This document shows positions 8,923 through 17,049 of a stretch of 59,239 nt of DNA, one piece after another (the first letter of the stretch is position 1; the number at the start of each line of letters is the position of its first letter). Both the position numbers and the translations under genes were made by a program. This DNA comes from CAYYFX01 sp964471155 (lineage in GTDB: Bacteria; ARS69). Under the pieces are notes generated by a model, which was given only the letters and a program-made list of their open reading frames with translations, ran no database searches and was not told where the DNA came from. The stretch spans positions 1-59,239 of the forward strand of contig CAYYFX010000010.1 of assembly GCA_964471155.1 (NCBI GenBank). The letters are read 5' to 3'.

Positions 8923-9674
8923 GCCGGGACCTCGCGCAGCCGCGCCAGCTCGGCGGCCATCCGCTGTTCCAGCCCGGTGATGAACGCGTCCACGTCCCCG
9001 CCTCCTTCGCCCCGCCACTCCAGCGGTCCGGTCACCGCGACCTTGCCGCGGACGGACGCGAGGCCTCCGCGCAGGTCCGCCCACTTGCCCGCCGGCCAGA
9101 GTCCGTCCACGACCAGGAGGTGGACCCGCCACGGGCGAGCGCGGAGGATAGCCCCGAGCCCTCCCCGCCTGAAAGACCGCAGGGCGCCGTCGCGGCTGCG
9201 ATGGCCCTCCGGGAAGATGACCAGCGGGTGCCGGCAGTGCCGGGCGATCTCGCCGAGCGCCGCGGCCTGCTCGGGGCCGGGCCGCTCCGGATCCACCAGC
9301 GGGCTGTCGGTCATGGACAGGATCGCGGAAACCAGGGGGATCCCGCGCGCGTATCGACGCCGGGTCACGATGCGCGGGTGCGAGTCCTCCAGCGCGCGGA
9401 TGACCAGCGGGATGTCCAGGAGGGACTGGTGGTTGGAGATCACGAGCACGCCCTCGCCCCCGCGGATCCGGGGCTCCCCGGAGATCCGCACGCCGCCGAC
9501 GCGCCGGAGGATCCCCAGCAGGACCCCCGCGGTGCCGCGCATCCAGGCGGTCAGGAGGACCGTCCGGCGGTTCCGGAGGAGGACGAGCGCGGGAGCCAGG
9601 ACCGTCCGGGTGGCCAGCTCGGCCGCCAGAACAAAGCTCCCGACGACGGCCAAAGTGAGGTAGGCTCGCGCCAT
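8919..9674 (-). CDS. 1-acylglycerol-3-phosphate acyltransferase (PlsC family)
   Basis: Membrane acyltransferase of 251 residues that would make phosphatidic acid from lysophosphatidic acid. It has an N-terminal membrane segment, the catalytic block I NHQSLLD (N81-D87) and block III FPEGHRS near residue 152. Block II is represented by the RRRYARGIPLVSAIL region. It starts with ATG at 9674 with only a weak purine-rich ribosome site. It is the first gene of a four-gene operon whose members overlap by 4 bp, and it would supply substrate to the TAM41-like enzyme that follows. A second PlsC-family gene lies at 46556-47272. Confidence 0.85.
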   Translation of the reverse strand: MARAYLTLAVVGSFVLAAELATRTVLAPALVLLRNRRTVLLTAWMRGTAGVLLGILRRVGGVRISGEPRIRGGEGVLVISNHQSLLDIPLVIRALEDSHPRIVTRRRYARGIPLVSAILSMTDSPLVDPERPGPEQAAALGEIARHCRHPLVIFPEGHRSRDGALRSFRRGGLGAILRARPWRVHLLVVDGLWPAGKWADLRGGLASVRGKVAVTGPLEWRGEGGGDVDAFITGLEQRMAAELARLREVPA

Positions 9675-9822
9675 TCGTCGCCGACCCCGGGCCGGAGCGG
9701 GGATTCTCAGGGTGGTTCGCGTGCCGCGGCATGCATTGCGGGGTGCGCGGACCCGGGCACGGTAGGGTCAGCATCGAGGACCCGTCAAGCCGCCTTCCCC
9801 GATACTGCGAGAGGCACGGAAC

Positions 9823-10494
9823 ATGCCGTTGACTCATTACGGATTCAAGACCGCCGTCAGCGCCTTCTTCGAGATGCCCACGGACCAGGCGGCGTCGCTG
9901 CTGCCGTCGCACCTGCGTCCGCTGGAGGTGCACCACGGCTCCGCCATCTTCGCGGCCACGGCATTCGACTTCACGGACAGCATGGTGGGGCCGTACCACG
10001 AGATCGTGCTCGCGGTGATCGTGCCCCCGGTCGTCCACCCGCAGGGGCAGTTCCCGAAGTCCGCCTTCTTCCCCTTCCTGGTGGGGACCAGCACGCGCGC
10101 GTCGCGGGAGCATGCCATCGAGCGCTGGCACCTGCCGCACTACATGCAGGACGTGCAGGTGGAGTTCCGCGAGTCGAACGCGATGATCGAGGCGCACGTG
10201 CACGAGTCCGGCAAGCCCATCCTGGACGTCTCCGTGGGCCAGCACCGCTGGGAGAAGGCCGACGACCTGTACCAATCGTTCATGGTGAACGCGTCCTCCG
10301 CGTTCAAGGTGGACATCCACATGCGCGGCCTCTTCTCCGAGCACGAGGAGGAGAAGGGGCGCCTCGCGCTGCATCCGCACCCCATGACGGAGCGGCTGGA
10401 CGCGGACGAGATCGAGACCGTTCCCTTCCGGGAGCTCTGGATGAAGGACGGCCGGCAGACCTTCGAGGAGCTCGAGACACTCGAGACCGTCTGA
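9823..10494 (+). CDS. acetoacetate-decarboxylase-like superfamily protein
   Basis: Soluble protein of 223 residues with the overall look of the acetoacetate decarboxylase / DUF2071-like beta-barrel fold. It begins with a leader containing LLPSHLRPLEVHHGSAIF, has an aromatic core strand and ends in an acidic tail. No signal peptide or membrane segment is present. It is the first gene of a three-gene group with a lipid kinase (13-bp gap) and a VTT-type membrane protein. This suggests a link to lipid or envelope metabolism, but neither the substrate nor the catalytic lysine can be assigned with confidence. The fold call is by eye. Confidence 0.55.
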   Translation: MPLTHYGFKTAVSAFFEMPTDQAASLLPSHLRPLEVHHGSAIFAATAFDFTDSMVGPYHEIVLAVIVPPVVHPQGQFPKSAFFPFLVGTSTRASREHAIERWHLPHYMQDVQVEFRESNAMIEAHVHESGKPILDVSVGQHRWEKADDLYQSFMVNASSAFKVDIHMRGLFSEHEEEKGRLALHPHPMTERLDADEIETVPFRELWMKDGRQTFEELETLETV

Positions 10495-10507
10495 CGCGGG
10501 CGACACC

Positions 10508-11428
10508 GTGAGTCCGGAGCGCGCCTTCGTTCTCGTGAACCCCGCGGCGGGGCGCGGCCGCGGTGCGGAGCGCCTGCCGCGTTTCCGCGAGCTGCTGCGC
10601 CGCCACCTCCCGGGCCATGTCGAGGCCGTCACGGGGGCGGCCGGCGCGGAGGCCGCGCTCGTGGACCGCGCGCTCGCGGAAGGCTTCCGCACCATCGTGG
10701 CCGTGGGCGGCGACGGCACGTGGAGCCTCGTGGCCGACCGGGTCCTGCGCGCGGGACGGGGCGGTGACGTCCGGCTCGGCCTGCTGCCGGGCGGGACCGG
10801 GAACGACTTCGGCAAGTCCCTCGGCGTCACGTGGGAGCGCGTGGAGGACGCGGTGCGCGCGATCGGCGAGGGCGCCACGCGGCGCATCGACGTGGGCCGC
10901 GTGGGCGACCGGCACTTCCTGAACGTGGTGGGCGCGGGCTTCGACATCGCGGTCATCGACGACTCGTACCGCGTGAAGTGGCTGAAGGGCGACGCGCTGT
11001 ACCGCTTCTGCGCGATGCGCCAGCTCTTCCGGTTCCCCGGGCTGCCGCTCTCGATCGCCTCCGGCACCGTCCCCTCCGGCAACGGCGACGCGCCGGAACG
11101 CGTGGACCACCTGATGCTCGTGGTGGCGAACGGGCGGTATTTCGGCGGATCCTTCGACATCGCGCCCGCCGCGGACCTCGCCGACGGGATGATCGATCTC
11201 GTGTCGATCCGGAACGCGCCGCCGCTGGGGCGCGCGAGGCTGTTCGACCTGGTGGCGAAGGGCCGCCACGAGGGCCACCCGCGCGTGGACGTGCGCCGCG
11301 GCGCGCGCTTCGAGCTGCGCTTCGCGCCGCCGCTGCGCTACGAGGTGGACGGCGAGGTGCTGGAGACGCGCGAGGACCGGCTCGTGATCGAGTCCGTGCC
11401 CGGTGCGCTGGAGGTGCTGGCGCGATGA
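10508..11428 (+). CDS. diacylglycerol kinase / YegS-LCB5 family lipid kinase
   Basis: Soluble ATP-dependent lipid kinase of 306 residues. The NPAAGRG element (11-17), the nucleotide-binding GGDGT (67-71) and LPGGTGNDF (93-101) are typical of DAGK catalytic domains. A C-terminal lid follows (FELRFAPPLRYEVDGEVL). The family phosphorylates diacylglycerol, sphingoid bases or related lipids; which one applies here is unknown. The start is a GTG. Its stop overlaps the ATG of the next gene (ATGA), so the VTT-domain protein is co-translated. Phosphatidic acid made by such a kinase could feed the divergently encoded plsC/TAM41-like operon. Confidence 0.88.
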   Translation: MSPERAFVLVNPAAGRGRGAERLPRFRELLRRHLPGHVEAVTGAAGAEAALVDRALAEGFRTIVAVGGDGTWSLVADRVLRAGRGGDVRLGLLPGGTGNDFGKSLGVTWERVEDAVRAIGEGATRRIDVGRVGDRHFLNVVGAGFDIAVIDDSYRVKWLKGDALYRFCAMRQLFRFPGLPLSIASGTVPSGNGDAPERVDHLMLVVANGRYFGGSFDIAPAADLADGMIDLVSIRNAPPLGRARLFDLVAKGRHEGHPRVDVRRGARFELRFAPPLRYEVDGEVLETREDRLVIESVPGALEVLAR

Positions 11429-11979
11429 TCTGGGCACGCCGCGTGATGCTGTCCAGCTTCCTGTGGCTCGCCGTCGGCGCGCTGATCCTCAGCCTGATCG
11501 CGGAGCGCTGGGTGGAGGCGGAGGGCGGCCTGCGCACCGTGGTGGAGCGCTGGGGCATCTACGGCCCCCTCATCGGCTGGTGCGCGAAGACGCTGACCTC
11601 GATGACGCCCATCGGCGCCGTGCTGCTCCCCGTGGCGTTCGGCGCGCTCTTCGATCCCTGGACGTCCATCTTCCTGAACGTGACCAGCGGCACCGTGGCG
11701 GGCCTGGTCACCTACTGGATCTGGCGCCGCGGCGACCACGAGTTCGACCTGCAGTCCCGCATGAAGACGCTGCCGAAGTGGTTCCGCGTGCACCAGGCCG
11801 ACAACCTCCTGTACCTCATCGCGCTGCGGCAGCTCCCCTGGGCCGGCGGCAGCCTCGCCGACCTCCTCGCCGGCGCGCACTGCGTGCCGGTGCGCACGCA
11901 GATCCTCAGCCTGCTGCTGGGCGGGCTGCCCGGGGCCGTGCTGTACACGATGCTGGGACGCGGCCTGCTGCACCTCTGA
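11425..11979 (+). CDS. VTT (TVP38/TMEM64/DedA-like) membrane protein
   Basis: Integral membrane protein of 184 residues with an N-terminal helix, the re-entrant loop region of the VTT fold (MTPIGAVLLPVAFGALF) and the conserved second half RQLPWAGGSLADLLAG followed by a final transmembrane helix (LSLLLGGLPGAVLYTMLG). Such proteins are lipid scramblases or transport-related membrane proteins. The ATG overlaps the lipid-kinase TGA. Sharing an operon with a lipid kinase is consistent with a role in phospholipid handling, but that is inference. It ends 15 bp from a convergent ABC permease gene. Confidence 0.82.
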   Translation: MIWARRVMLSSFLWLAVGALILSLIAERWVEAEGGLRTVVERWGIYGPLIGWCAKTLTSMTPIGAVLLPVAFGALFDPWTSIFLNVTSGTVAGLVTYWIWRRGDHEFDLQSRMKTLPKWFRVHQADNLLYLIALRQLPWAGGSLADLLAGAHCVPVRTQILSLLLGGLPGAVLYTMLGRGLLHL

Positions 11980-11994
11980 GCGCGCGGCCCGGCC

Positions 11995-13143
11995 TCAGTC
12001 CCAGCGGAACGCGCGGCTGCCGGCCCACAGGAGCAGGGCCGCGCCGAGCAGCATCACGGCGGCATGCGGCATGACGCTCGCCGGGCCGGACTGGAAGCTG
12101 ATCAGGTGGTGGAGCGCGTTCATCGCCCAGCCGGTCGGCAGGAAGCCGGCCAGCGTCTGCATCCAGCCGGGGGCGATCTCGATCGGCCACCAGCAGCCGC
12201 CGAGGGGGCCGAGGACGTTCGCCCCGATCACCCCGGCGGCGATGGCCTGCCCGTGCGTGCGCGCGATGCTGCCGAGGAGGAGTCCGAGCGCCGCGGTGAA
12301 GGCGCTCCACGCGACGAGGGTCCCCACGACGGCGGGCAGGTCCGGGCCCCAGTCCATCCGGAACAGCACCGTGCCCGCGAGCATGCCGAACGCGACCTGC
12401 ACGAAGCCCAGCGCCAGCTTGCCCAGCCACTTGCCCGCCACCACCTGCGCGCGGGTCAGCGGCGCGGAGGCGAGGCGGCGCAGCAGACCCTGCTCGCGCT
12501 CGATCACGAGGAGGACGGAGCCGCTGGTCACCATGACCAGCAGCGAGAACATCACGAGGATCCCGGGGATGGCCTGCTCGAATCCGGTCGGGATGCGGCG
12601 GCGGTGGCCCGCGGGCTGCGAATCCACCGTCAGCGTGCGGGGCATGGCCGCGAGCTTCGCGAAGGCCTCGGGCGTCACGACGTCGCCGGCCCGGCGCGCC
12701 GCCACCAGGTCCGCCAGCACGCCGTACACCGCGCGGCCCGCGCGGAAGTTCTCGTAGTCCGCGCCCACGCCCTCCGCCGAGGACTCGAAGCGGACGGTCG
12801 TGCGCACGCCCGCGAGCACGGAGTCGGTGAACGCCGCGGGCACGTGCAGCACGCGCGAGGGGCGCGCCGGGCCGTCCGCCGCCCCGGCGCTCCGCACGGC
12901 CACCGCGTACCCCTGCCCCTCGAGCCGGCGCGCCATCTCGCCGGCGAGGAAGCCCGCGCCTTCGCCCGTCTCCAGCAGCAGCGGATCGCGGCGCTCGCCC
13001 CTCGGGGGCGCGAACCCGGCGGTCACGCTGCCGATGAAGAAGAAGAACAGCACCGGCATCACGAAGACCCACAGCAGGGTCTCCCGCGCCCGCAGCATGA
13101 AGCGGAGGTCGTTGCGGGCCACGAAGAGGATGCCGCGGATCAC
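11995..13143 (-). CDS. ABC-2 type transporter permease (second subunit)
   Basis: Membrane permease of 382 residues. One N-terminal transmembrane helix (LLWVFVMPVLFFFFIGSV) is followed by a large extracytoplasmic domain of about 200 residues and five more helices. The conserved ABC-2 loop reads LVIEREQGLLRRLASAPLTR. It starts with GTG (13141-13143), overlapping the stop of the preceding permease by GTGA, so the pair probably forms a heterodimer with the ATPase at 14469-15398. It is a drug- or polymer-exporter-like system; substrate unknown. Confidence 0.88.
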   Translation of the reverse strand: MIRGILFVARNDLRFMLRARETLLWVFVMPVLFFFFIGSVTAGFAPPRGERRDPLLLETGEGAGFLAGEMARRLEGQGYAVAVRSAGAADGPARPSRVLHVPAAFTDSVLAGVRTTVRFESSAEGVGADYENFRAGRAVYGVLADLVAARRAGDVVTPEAFAKLAAMPRTLTVDSQPAGHRRRIPTGFEQAIPGILVMFSLLVMVTSGSVLLVIEREQGLLRRLASAPLTRAQVVAGKWLGKLALGFVQVAFGMLAGTVLFRMDWGPDLPAVVGTLVAWSAFTAALGLLLGSIARTHGQAIAAGVIGANVLGPLGGCWWPIEIAPGWMQTLAGFLPTGWAMNALHHLISFQSGPASVMPHAAVMLLGAALLLWAGSRAFRWD

Positions 13144-14465
13144 GGGGCGCTCCGCACGAACGCGCCGCCGAGACGGCGCGCGGCGAGGGCGAAGAGCAGC
13201 GCGCCGGCCGCCGCGATGGACACCGCCGAGAGCGCCATCCCCGCGGCCTCGGCACGGCCCAGGAGCACGTCCTTCAGCCGCGCCAGCGCCCACCCGTTCG
13301 GCGTCCAGCGGCCGACCGCCGCCATCCACGCCGGCATCGCCTCGAACGGGAAGAAGCTCCCGCCCAGCATCATCAGCGGGAAGACGATGGCCGTGGACAG
13401 CACGCTCGCCCCGCGGCGCGTGGGCGCGTGCACGTGGATGGCGCAGAAGATCAGGAGCAGCAGCACCGCCGAGAACGCCGACCACGCCACGGCGAGCGGA
13501 TAGCGCGTCCACGCGAGGTGGAACCACGCCCAGGCGACGGCCAGCGCCACGGCGGCCACGAGCAGGAACACCCCGGCGCCGGCCAGGATCTTCCCGAGGA
13601 GGATGGCGGAGGGCGCGTGCGGTGTCATCGCCGCGCGTCGCAGCGTGAGCCCGGCGCGCTCCGTCCAGAGATCCTCCGCGATCCCGGCCGCCATGAAGAG
13701 GAACGACATGAACAACAGCCCCGGCACGAACAACAGGGCGACGGACGCCCGCGCGGCATCCCCCCCGGCCGCGGCCGCCGGGTCCGCGCCGGCCGCGGTC
13801 GTGTCCGGCGCCGCCGGGTCGGTGGCGGCCACGGTCGGGTCCGGCGCCTCCGGCCCCGTCTCGAGCGCGATCACCGGCGGGAAGAGCACGCCGCGCAACT
13901 CCTCCACGGCGTGGTGGATGCGCACGGCGATGTCCGCCACCTGCCCGTCCCGGATCCCCGGCGTGCCGGCGTCCGGCCCCTCGGCGATGGCCCGCACCTC
14001 GTCGCCGAGCACGCGGTGCAGGTAGAAGACGCCCTCGCCGAGCGCCGCCAGCGACTCCTCCACGATCCCGGGCAGGATCCGCTGCGCCGGATTCGTGCGC
14101 AGGGTCAGCGTGGCGGGCTTCTCGAGGAGCACGGCCTCCCCGAACCCCTCCGGGATCACCAGCAGCGCCGACGCCTCGCCGGCTTCCACGCGCCGTCGCC
14201 CCGCCTCGAGCTCCACCGCCTCCGCGCGCATCACCCCGCCCAGCCGGTCCTGGCTGAGCGCCCCCACCAGGAGCCCCGAGACGAAGCTGTCGTCCCGGTC
14301 CACGACGAGCACGAGCGCCTGCGGCTTCGGACCCTCGCGCCCGCCCGACAGCAGCGACAGGATGGCGCCGATCAGCACCGGGATCCCGATCCACAGCAGG
14401 AGCGCCGCCGGATCCCGCATCCGCCGCCGCCAGTCCTTCACGCAGGTGGCCCATACGAAGGACAT
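13140..14465 (-). CDS. ABC-2 type transporter permease (first subunit)
   Basis: Membrane permease of 441 residues with the same architecture as its downstream partner: one N-terminal helix, a large extracytoplasmic domain and a C-terminal helix bundle including VALLFVPGLLFMSFLFMAAG and the loop LTLRRAAMTPHAPSAILLGK. The external domain contains an alanine- and proline-rich insertion around residues 215-245. The ATG lies 3 bp from the ATPase stop and the TGA overlaps the next GTG. All three genes are therefore one transcription unit. Confidence 0.88.
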   Translation of the reverse strand: MSFVWATCVKDWRRRMRDPAALLLWIGIPVLIGAILSLLSGGREGPKPQALVLVVDRDDSFVSGLLVGALSQDRLGGVMRAEAVELEAGRRRVEAGEASALLVIPEGFGEAVLLEKPATLTLRTNPAQRILPGIVEESLAALGEGVFYLHRVLGDEVRAIAEGPDAGTPGIRDGQVADIAVRIHHAVEELRGVLFPPVIALETGPEAPDPTVAATDPAAPDTTAAGADPAAAAGGDAARASVALLFVPGLLFMSFLFMAAGIAEDLWTERAGLTLRRAAMTPHAPSAILLGKILAGAGVFLLVAAVALAVAWAWFHLAWTRYPLAVAWSAFSAVLLLLIFCAIHVHAPTRRGASVLSTAIVFPLMMLGGSFFPFEAMPAWMAAVGRWTPNGWALARLKDVLLGRAEAAGMALSAVSIAAAGALLFALAARRLGGAFVRSAP

Positions 14466-14468
14466 GGG

Positions 14469-15398
14469 CTACTCCCGCAGCTCCTTCCCGGTGAGCTTGA
14501 TGAAGAGCGTCTCGAGGCTCGGCTCGGACAGCGTGGTCTCGCGCACCTCGGCGCCGGCGCCCCGCAGGGCCTCGAAGATGGCGGGCAGCCGCGACGACGC
14601 GCGCGCCGCCGCGAGCGTGATCTGCTCCGACTCCGCCTGCACGACCTCGATCCCGTCCAGGCGCGCCACCGCCGCGCGCACGGCGGCCGGCGCGAACGTG
14701 CCGGCGAGGCGCAGGAGATCCCGCTCCCCCATCTGCGCGCGCAGCTCCGCCAGCGTGCCCTGCGCGATGATCCGGCCGTGGTCCACCACGGCCAGGAGAT
14801 CGCACAGCGTCTCCGCCTCCTCCATGTAGTGCGTGGTGTAGAGGACGCACGTCCCGGCCGCCGCCTGCGCGCGCACCAGGTCCAGGAGCTTCACCCGGCT
14901 CTGCGGATCCACGCCCACGGTGGGCTCGTCGAGCAGGAGGACCTTCGGCCGGTGCACGAGCGCGCACGCGAAGTTCAGCCGGCGCTTCATCCCGCCGGAG
15001 AACCGCTTCACGGGCTCCTTCGCGCGGTCCGCGAGGCCCACGAGCTCCAGCACCTCGGCCACGCGCGCGGTCCGCTCCGCGCGGGGGACGCCGTACGCCT
15101 CGCCCCAGTACGCGAGGTTCTCGCGCGCGTCGAGGTCGTCGTACAGCGCCACCTCCTGCGGCACGACTCCCAGCGCCGCCTTCGCGGCGCGCGGCGCCCG
15201 CTGCACGTCGTGGCCGAGGACGCGCACGCTTCCGGCGGTGGGCGGCAGCAGGCCGGAGATGCACCCCAGCGCGGTGCTCTTCCCCGCGCCGTTCGGGCCG
15301 AGCAGCCCGAAGATGCCGCCGGCCGGGGCCATGAACGTGACGTCGTCCACGGCCACGAGCTCCCCGTACTGCTTGCGGAGTCCCAGCACTTCGATCAC
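14469..15398 (-). CDS. ABC transporter ATP-binding protein
   Basis: Cytoplasmic ATPase subunit of 309 residues with Walker A GPNGAGKST, signature FSGGMKRR, Walker B VLLLDEPTVG and the H-loop TTHYMEEAE. A C-terminal extension of about 90 residues resembles the DRA/CcmA-type exporter ATPases. The start is GTG (15396-15398). It drives the two permeases encoded directly downstream. The peptide transporter gene lies 31 bp upstream on the same strand and may share the transcript. Confidence 0.93.
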   Translation of the reverse strand: MIEVLGLRKQYGELVAVDDVTFMAPAGGIFGLLGPNGAGKSTALGCISGLLPPTAGSVRVLGHDVQRAPRAAKAALGVVPQEVALYDDLDARENLAYWGEAYGVPRAERTARVAEVLELVGLADRAKEPVKRFSGGMKRRLNFACALVHRPKVLLLDEPTVGVDPQSRVKLLDLVRAQAAAGTCVLYTTHYMEEAETLCDLLAVVDHGRIIAQGTLAELRAQMGERDLLRLAGTFAPAAVRAAVARLDGIEVVQAESEQITLAAARASSRLPAIFEALRGAGAEVRETTLSEPSLETLFIKLTGKELRE

Positions 15399-15429
15399 GG
15401 CCCGTCCCCCCGCGCGACGGCCGGCGGCA

Positions 15430-16830
15430 TCATCCGTGCCGGTCCCCGCGGTCGTGGTGCGCCACGATGCGGTCCACCGGCTTCGCCAGCAGGAACGTGA
15501 GCAGCCCGGTGCCCACGCCGATGATCGTGAGCATCAGGAAGAACCGCTGCCGCGGCATGATCTCCCAGAACGTGCCCAGGTAGCCGGAGAGGTAGTTCCC
15601 GAAGAAGCTGGAGAGGAACCACGCGCCCATCATCATGGAGACGATGCGCGCCGGCGCCACCTTGGTCACGAACGACAGACCCACCGGCGAGAGGTACAGC
15701 TCCCCGATGGTCAGCACGAACGTGGTGGCCACCAGCCACAGCACGCTGCGCTGCGCGTCCGGCTCCATGCCCGAGGACGCCAGGATCATCACCACGAACG
15801 ACAGGCCCAGCAGGAAGCAGCCGATGGCCATCTTGACCACCGAGCTGGGCTCCGCCCCGCGCTTCGCCTGCCATCCCCACACGACGGTGAGGATCGGCGC
15901 GAAGATGAAGATCATGGCCGGGTTGAACGCCTGGTACCACGTGGACGGGACGGTCCAGCCCAGGAAGCTCCAGTTCGTGTTCCGGTCCGCCCAGAGCTGC
16001 ATGGTGTTCCCCTGCTGCTCGAAGACCGCCCAGAACGCCGTGTTGAGCGCGCACAGCACCACGATGGCGCCCACGCGCAGCCACTCGTCCCTCGTGAGCG
16101 GCTCCTTGCGGGCGCCGTCCGCGGCCCGACGCTGCGTGAGCACGTCCGGCGCGAGGAACCGCCCGCCCCACAGGTACAGGCACAGCCCCAGCACCATGCC
16201 CACGCCGGCGGCACCGAAGCCCCAGTGCCACCCGACCGTCTGCCCCAGGGTGCCGCACACGAGCGGGGAGAAGAAGGCGCCCAGGTTGATGCCCATGTAG
16301 AAGATCGTGAACGCGCCGTCGCGGCGGCGGTCGCCCTGCGGGTACAGCAGGCCGACCTGCGTGGAGATGTTCGGCTTGAACGCGCCGTTCCCCAGGATGA
16401 GGAACATCAGCGCCGGGAAGAAGAGACGCTCCGACGCCATGAGGAAGTGCCCGATGGCCATCAGCGCGGCGCCGAGCACCACGGTCTTCCGCTGACCCAG
16501 CACGCGATCCGCCAGCATCCCGCCGAAGAACGGCGTGAGGTACACGAAGGCCGTGTACAGCCCGTAGATCTGCGAGGCGAGCGGCTGCGGCGCCAGCGGG
16601 CCGAACACGGACTCGAGACTGCCGCGGATCGCGGCGAAGCCGAGGACGGACTGCCCGACGTCCGGGCGCAGGAACAGGTGGTCCACCATGTACAGCACGA
16701 GCAGCGAACGCATGCCGTAGTAGGAGAAGCGTTCCCACATCTCGGTGAAGAAGAGGACGAAGAGCCCCTTCGGATGCCCCAGGATCGTGCCGGGACGGGC
16801 CTGGGCAGGGGCGGAAGACGCGCTCGTCAA
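15430..16830 (-). CDS. POT/PTR-family proton-dependent oligopeptide transporter
   Basis: Inner-membrane di/tripeptide:proton symporter of about 466 residues with 12-14 transmembrane segments. The N-terminal signature FTEMWERFSYYGMRSLL contains the ExxERF motif used in proton coupling, and the second signature FTIFYMGINLGAFFSP matches the PTR2 motif. Two upstream ATGs are in frame, but TTG at 16828-16830 is chosen because a perfect AGGAGG (16837-16842, reverse strand) sits six bases before it and the protein then begins close to the first helix. It is divergent from the sugar dehydrogenase gene. Confidence 0.9.
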   Translation of the reverse strand: MTSASSAPAQARPGTILGHPKGLFVLFFTEMWERFSYYGMRSLLVLYMVDHLFLRPDVGQSVLGFAAIRGSLESVFGPLAPQPLASQIYGLYTAFVYLTPFFGGMLADRVLGQRKTVVLGAALMAIGHFLMASERLFFPALMFLILGNGAFKPNISTQVGLLYPQGDRRRDGAFTIFYMGINLGAFFSPLVCGTLGQTVGWHWGFGAAGVGMVLGLCLYLWGGRFLAPDVLTQRRAADGARKEPLTRDEWLRVGAIVVLCALNTAFWAVFEQQGNTMQLWADRNTNWSFLGWTVPSTWYQAFNPAMIFIFAPILTVVWGWQAKRGAEPSSVVKMAIGCFLLGLSFVVMILASSGMEPDAQRSVLWLVATTFVLTIGELYLSPVGLSFVTKVAPARIVSMMMGAWFLSSFFGNYLSGYLGTFWEIMPRQRFFLMLTIIGVGTGLLTFLLAKPVDRIVAHHDRGDRHG

Positions 16831-16836
16831 CTGCGG

Positions 16837-16842
16837 CCTCCT
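16837..16842 (-). promoter_or_regulatory. ribosome binding site fixing a TTG start for the POT transporter
   Basis: The reverse strand reads AGGAGG here, followed by six bases and then TTG (16830-16828). It is the best Shine-Dalgarno match near the 5' end and removes an unstructured leader that the upstream ATG starts would add. Confidence 0.7.
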
Positions 16843-17049
16843 GGGAGAGGGGACGCCCATCTTGCCCTGCGCGCCGCGGAAACGCGAGCGGCGAAACGGC
16901 GGCGCGGGAGCGCAGCATCCGTCCGGCGTGCGGGCCGGCCCGCCCCCGGGATGATCCGGCGCGTCCCTGCCGCCGCGCGTGCCCACGACCGGCCGCGCCT
17001 AATGTGGCGATCCCACGGCGGGCGACCGGCCGGTCGCCGGGGAGGCGGG

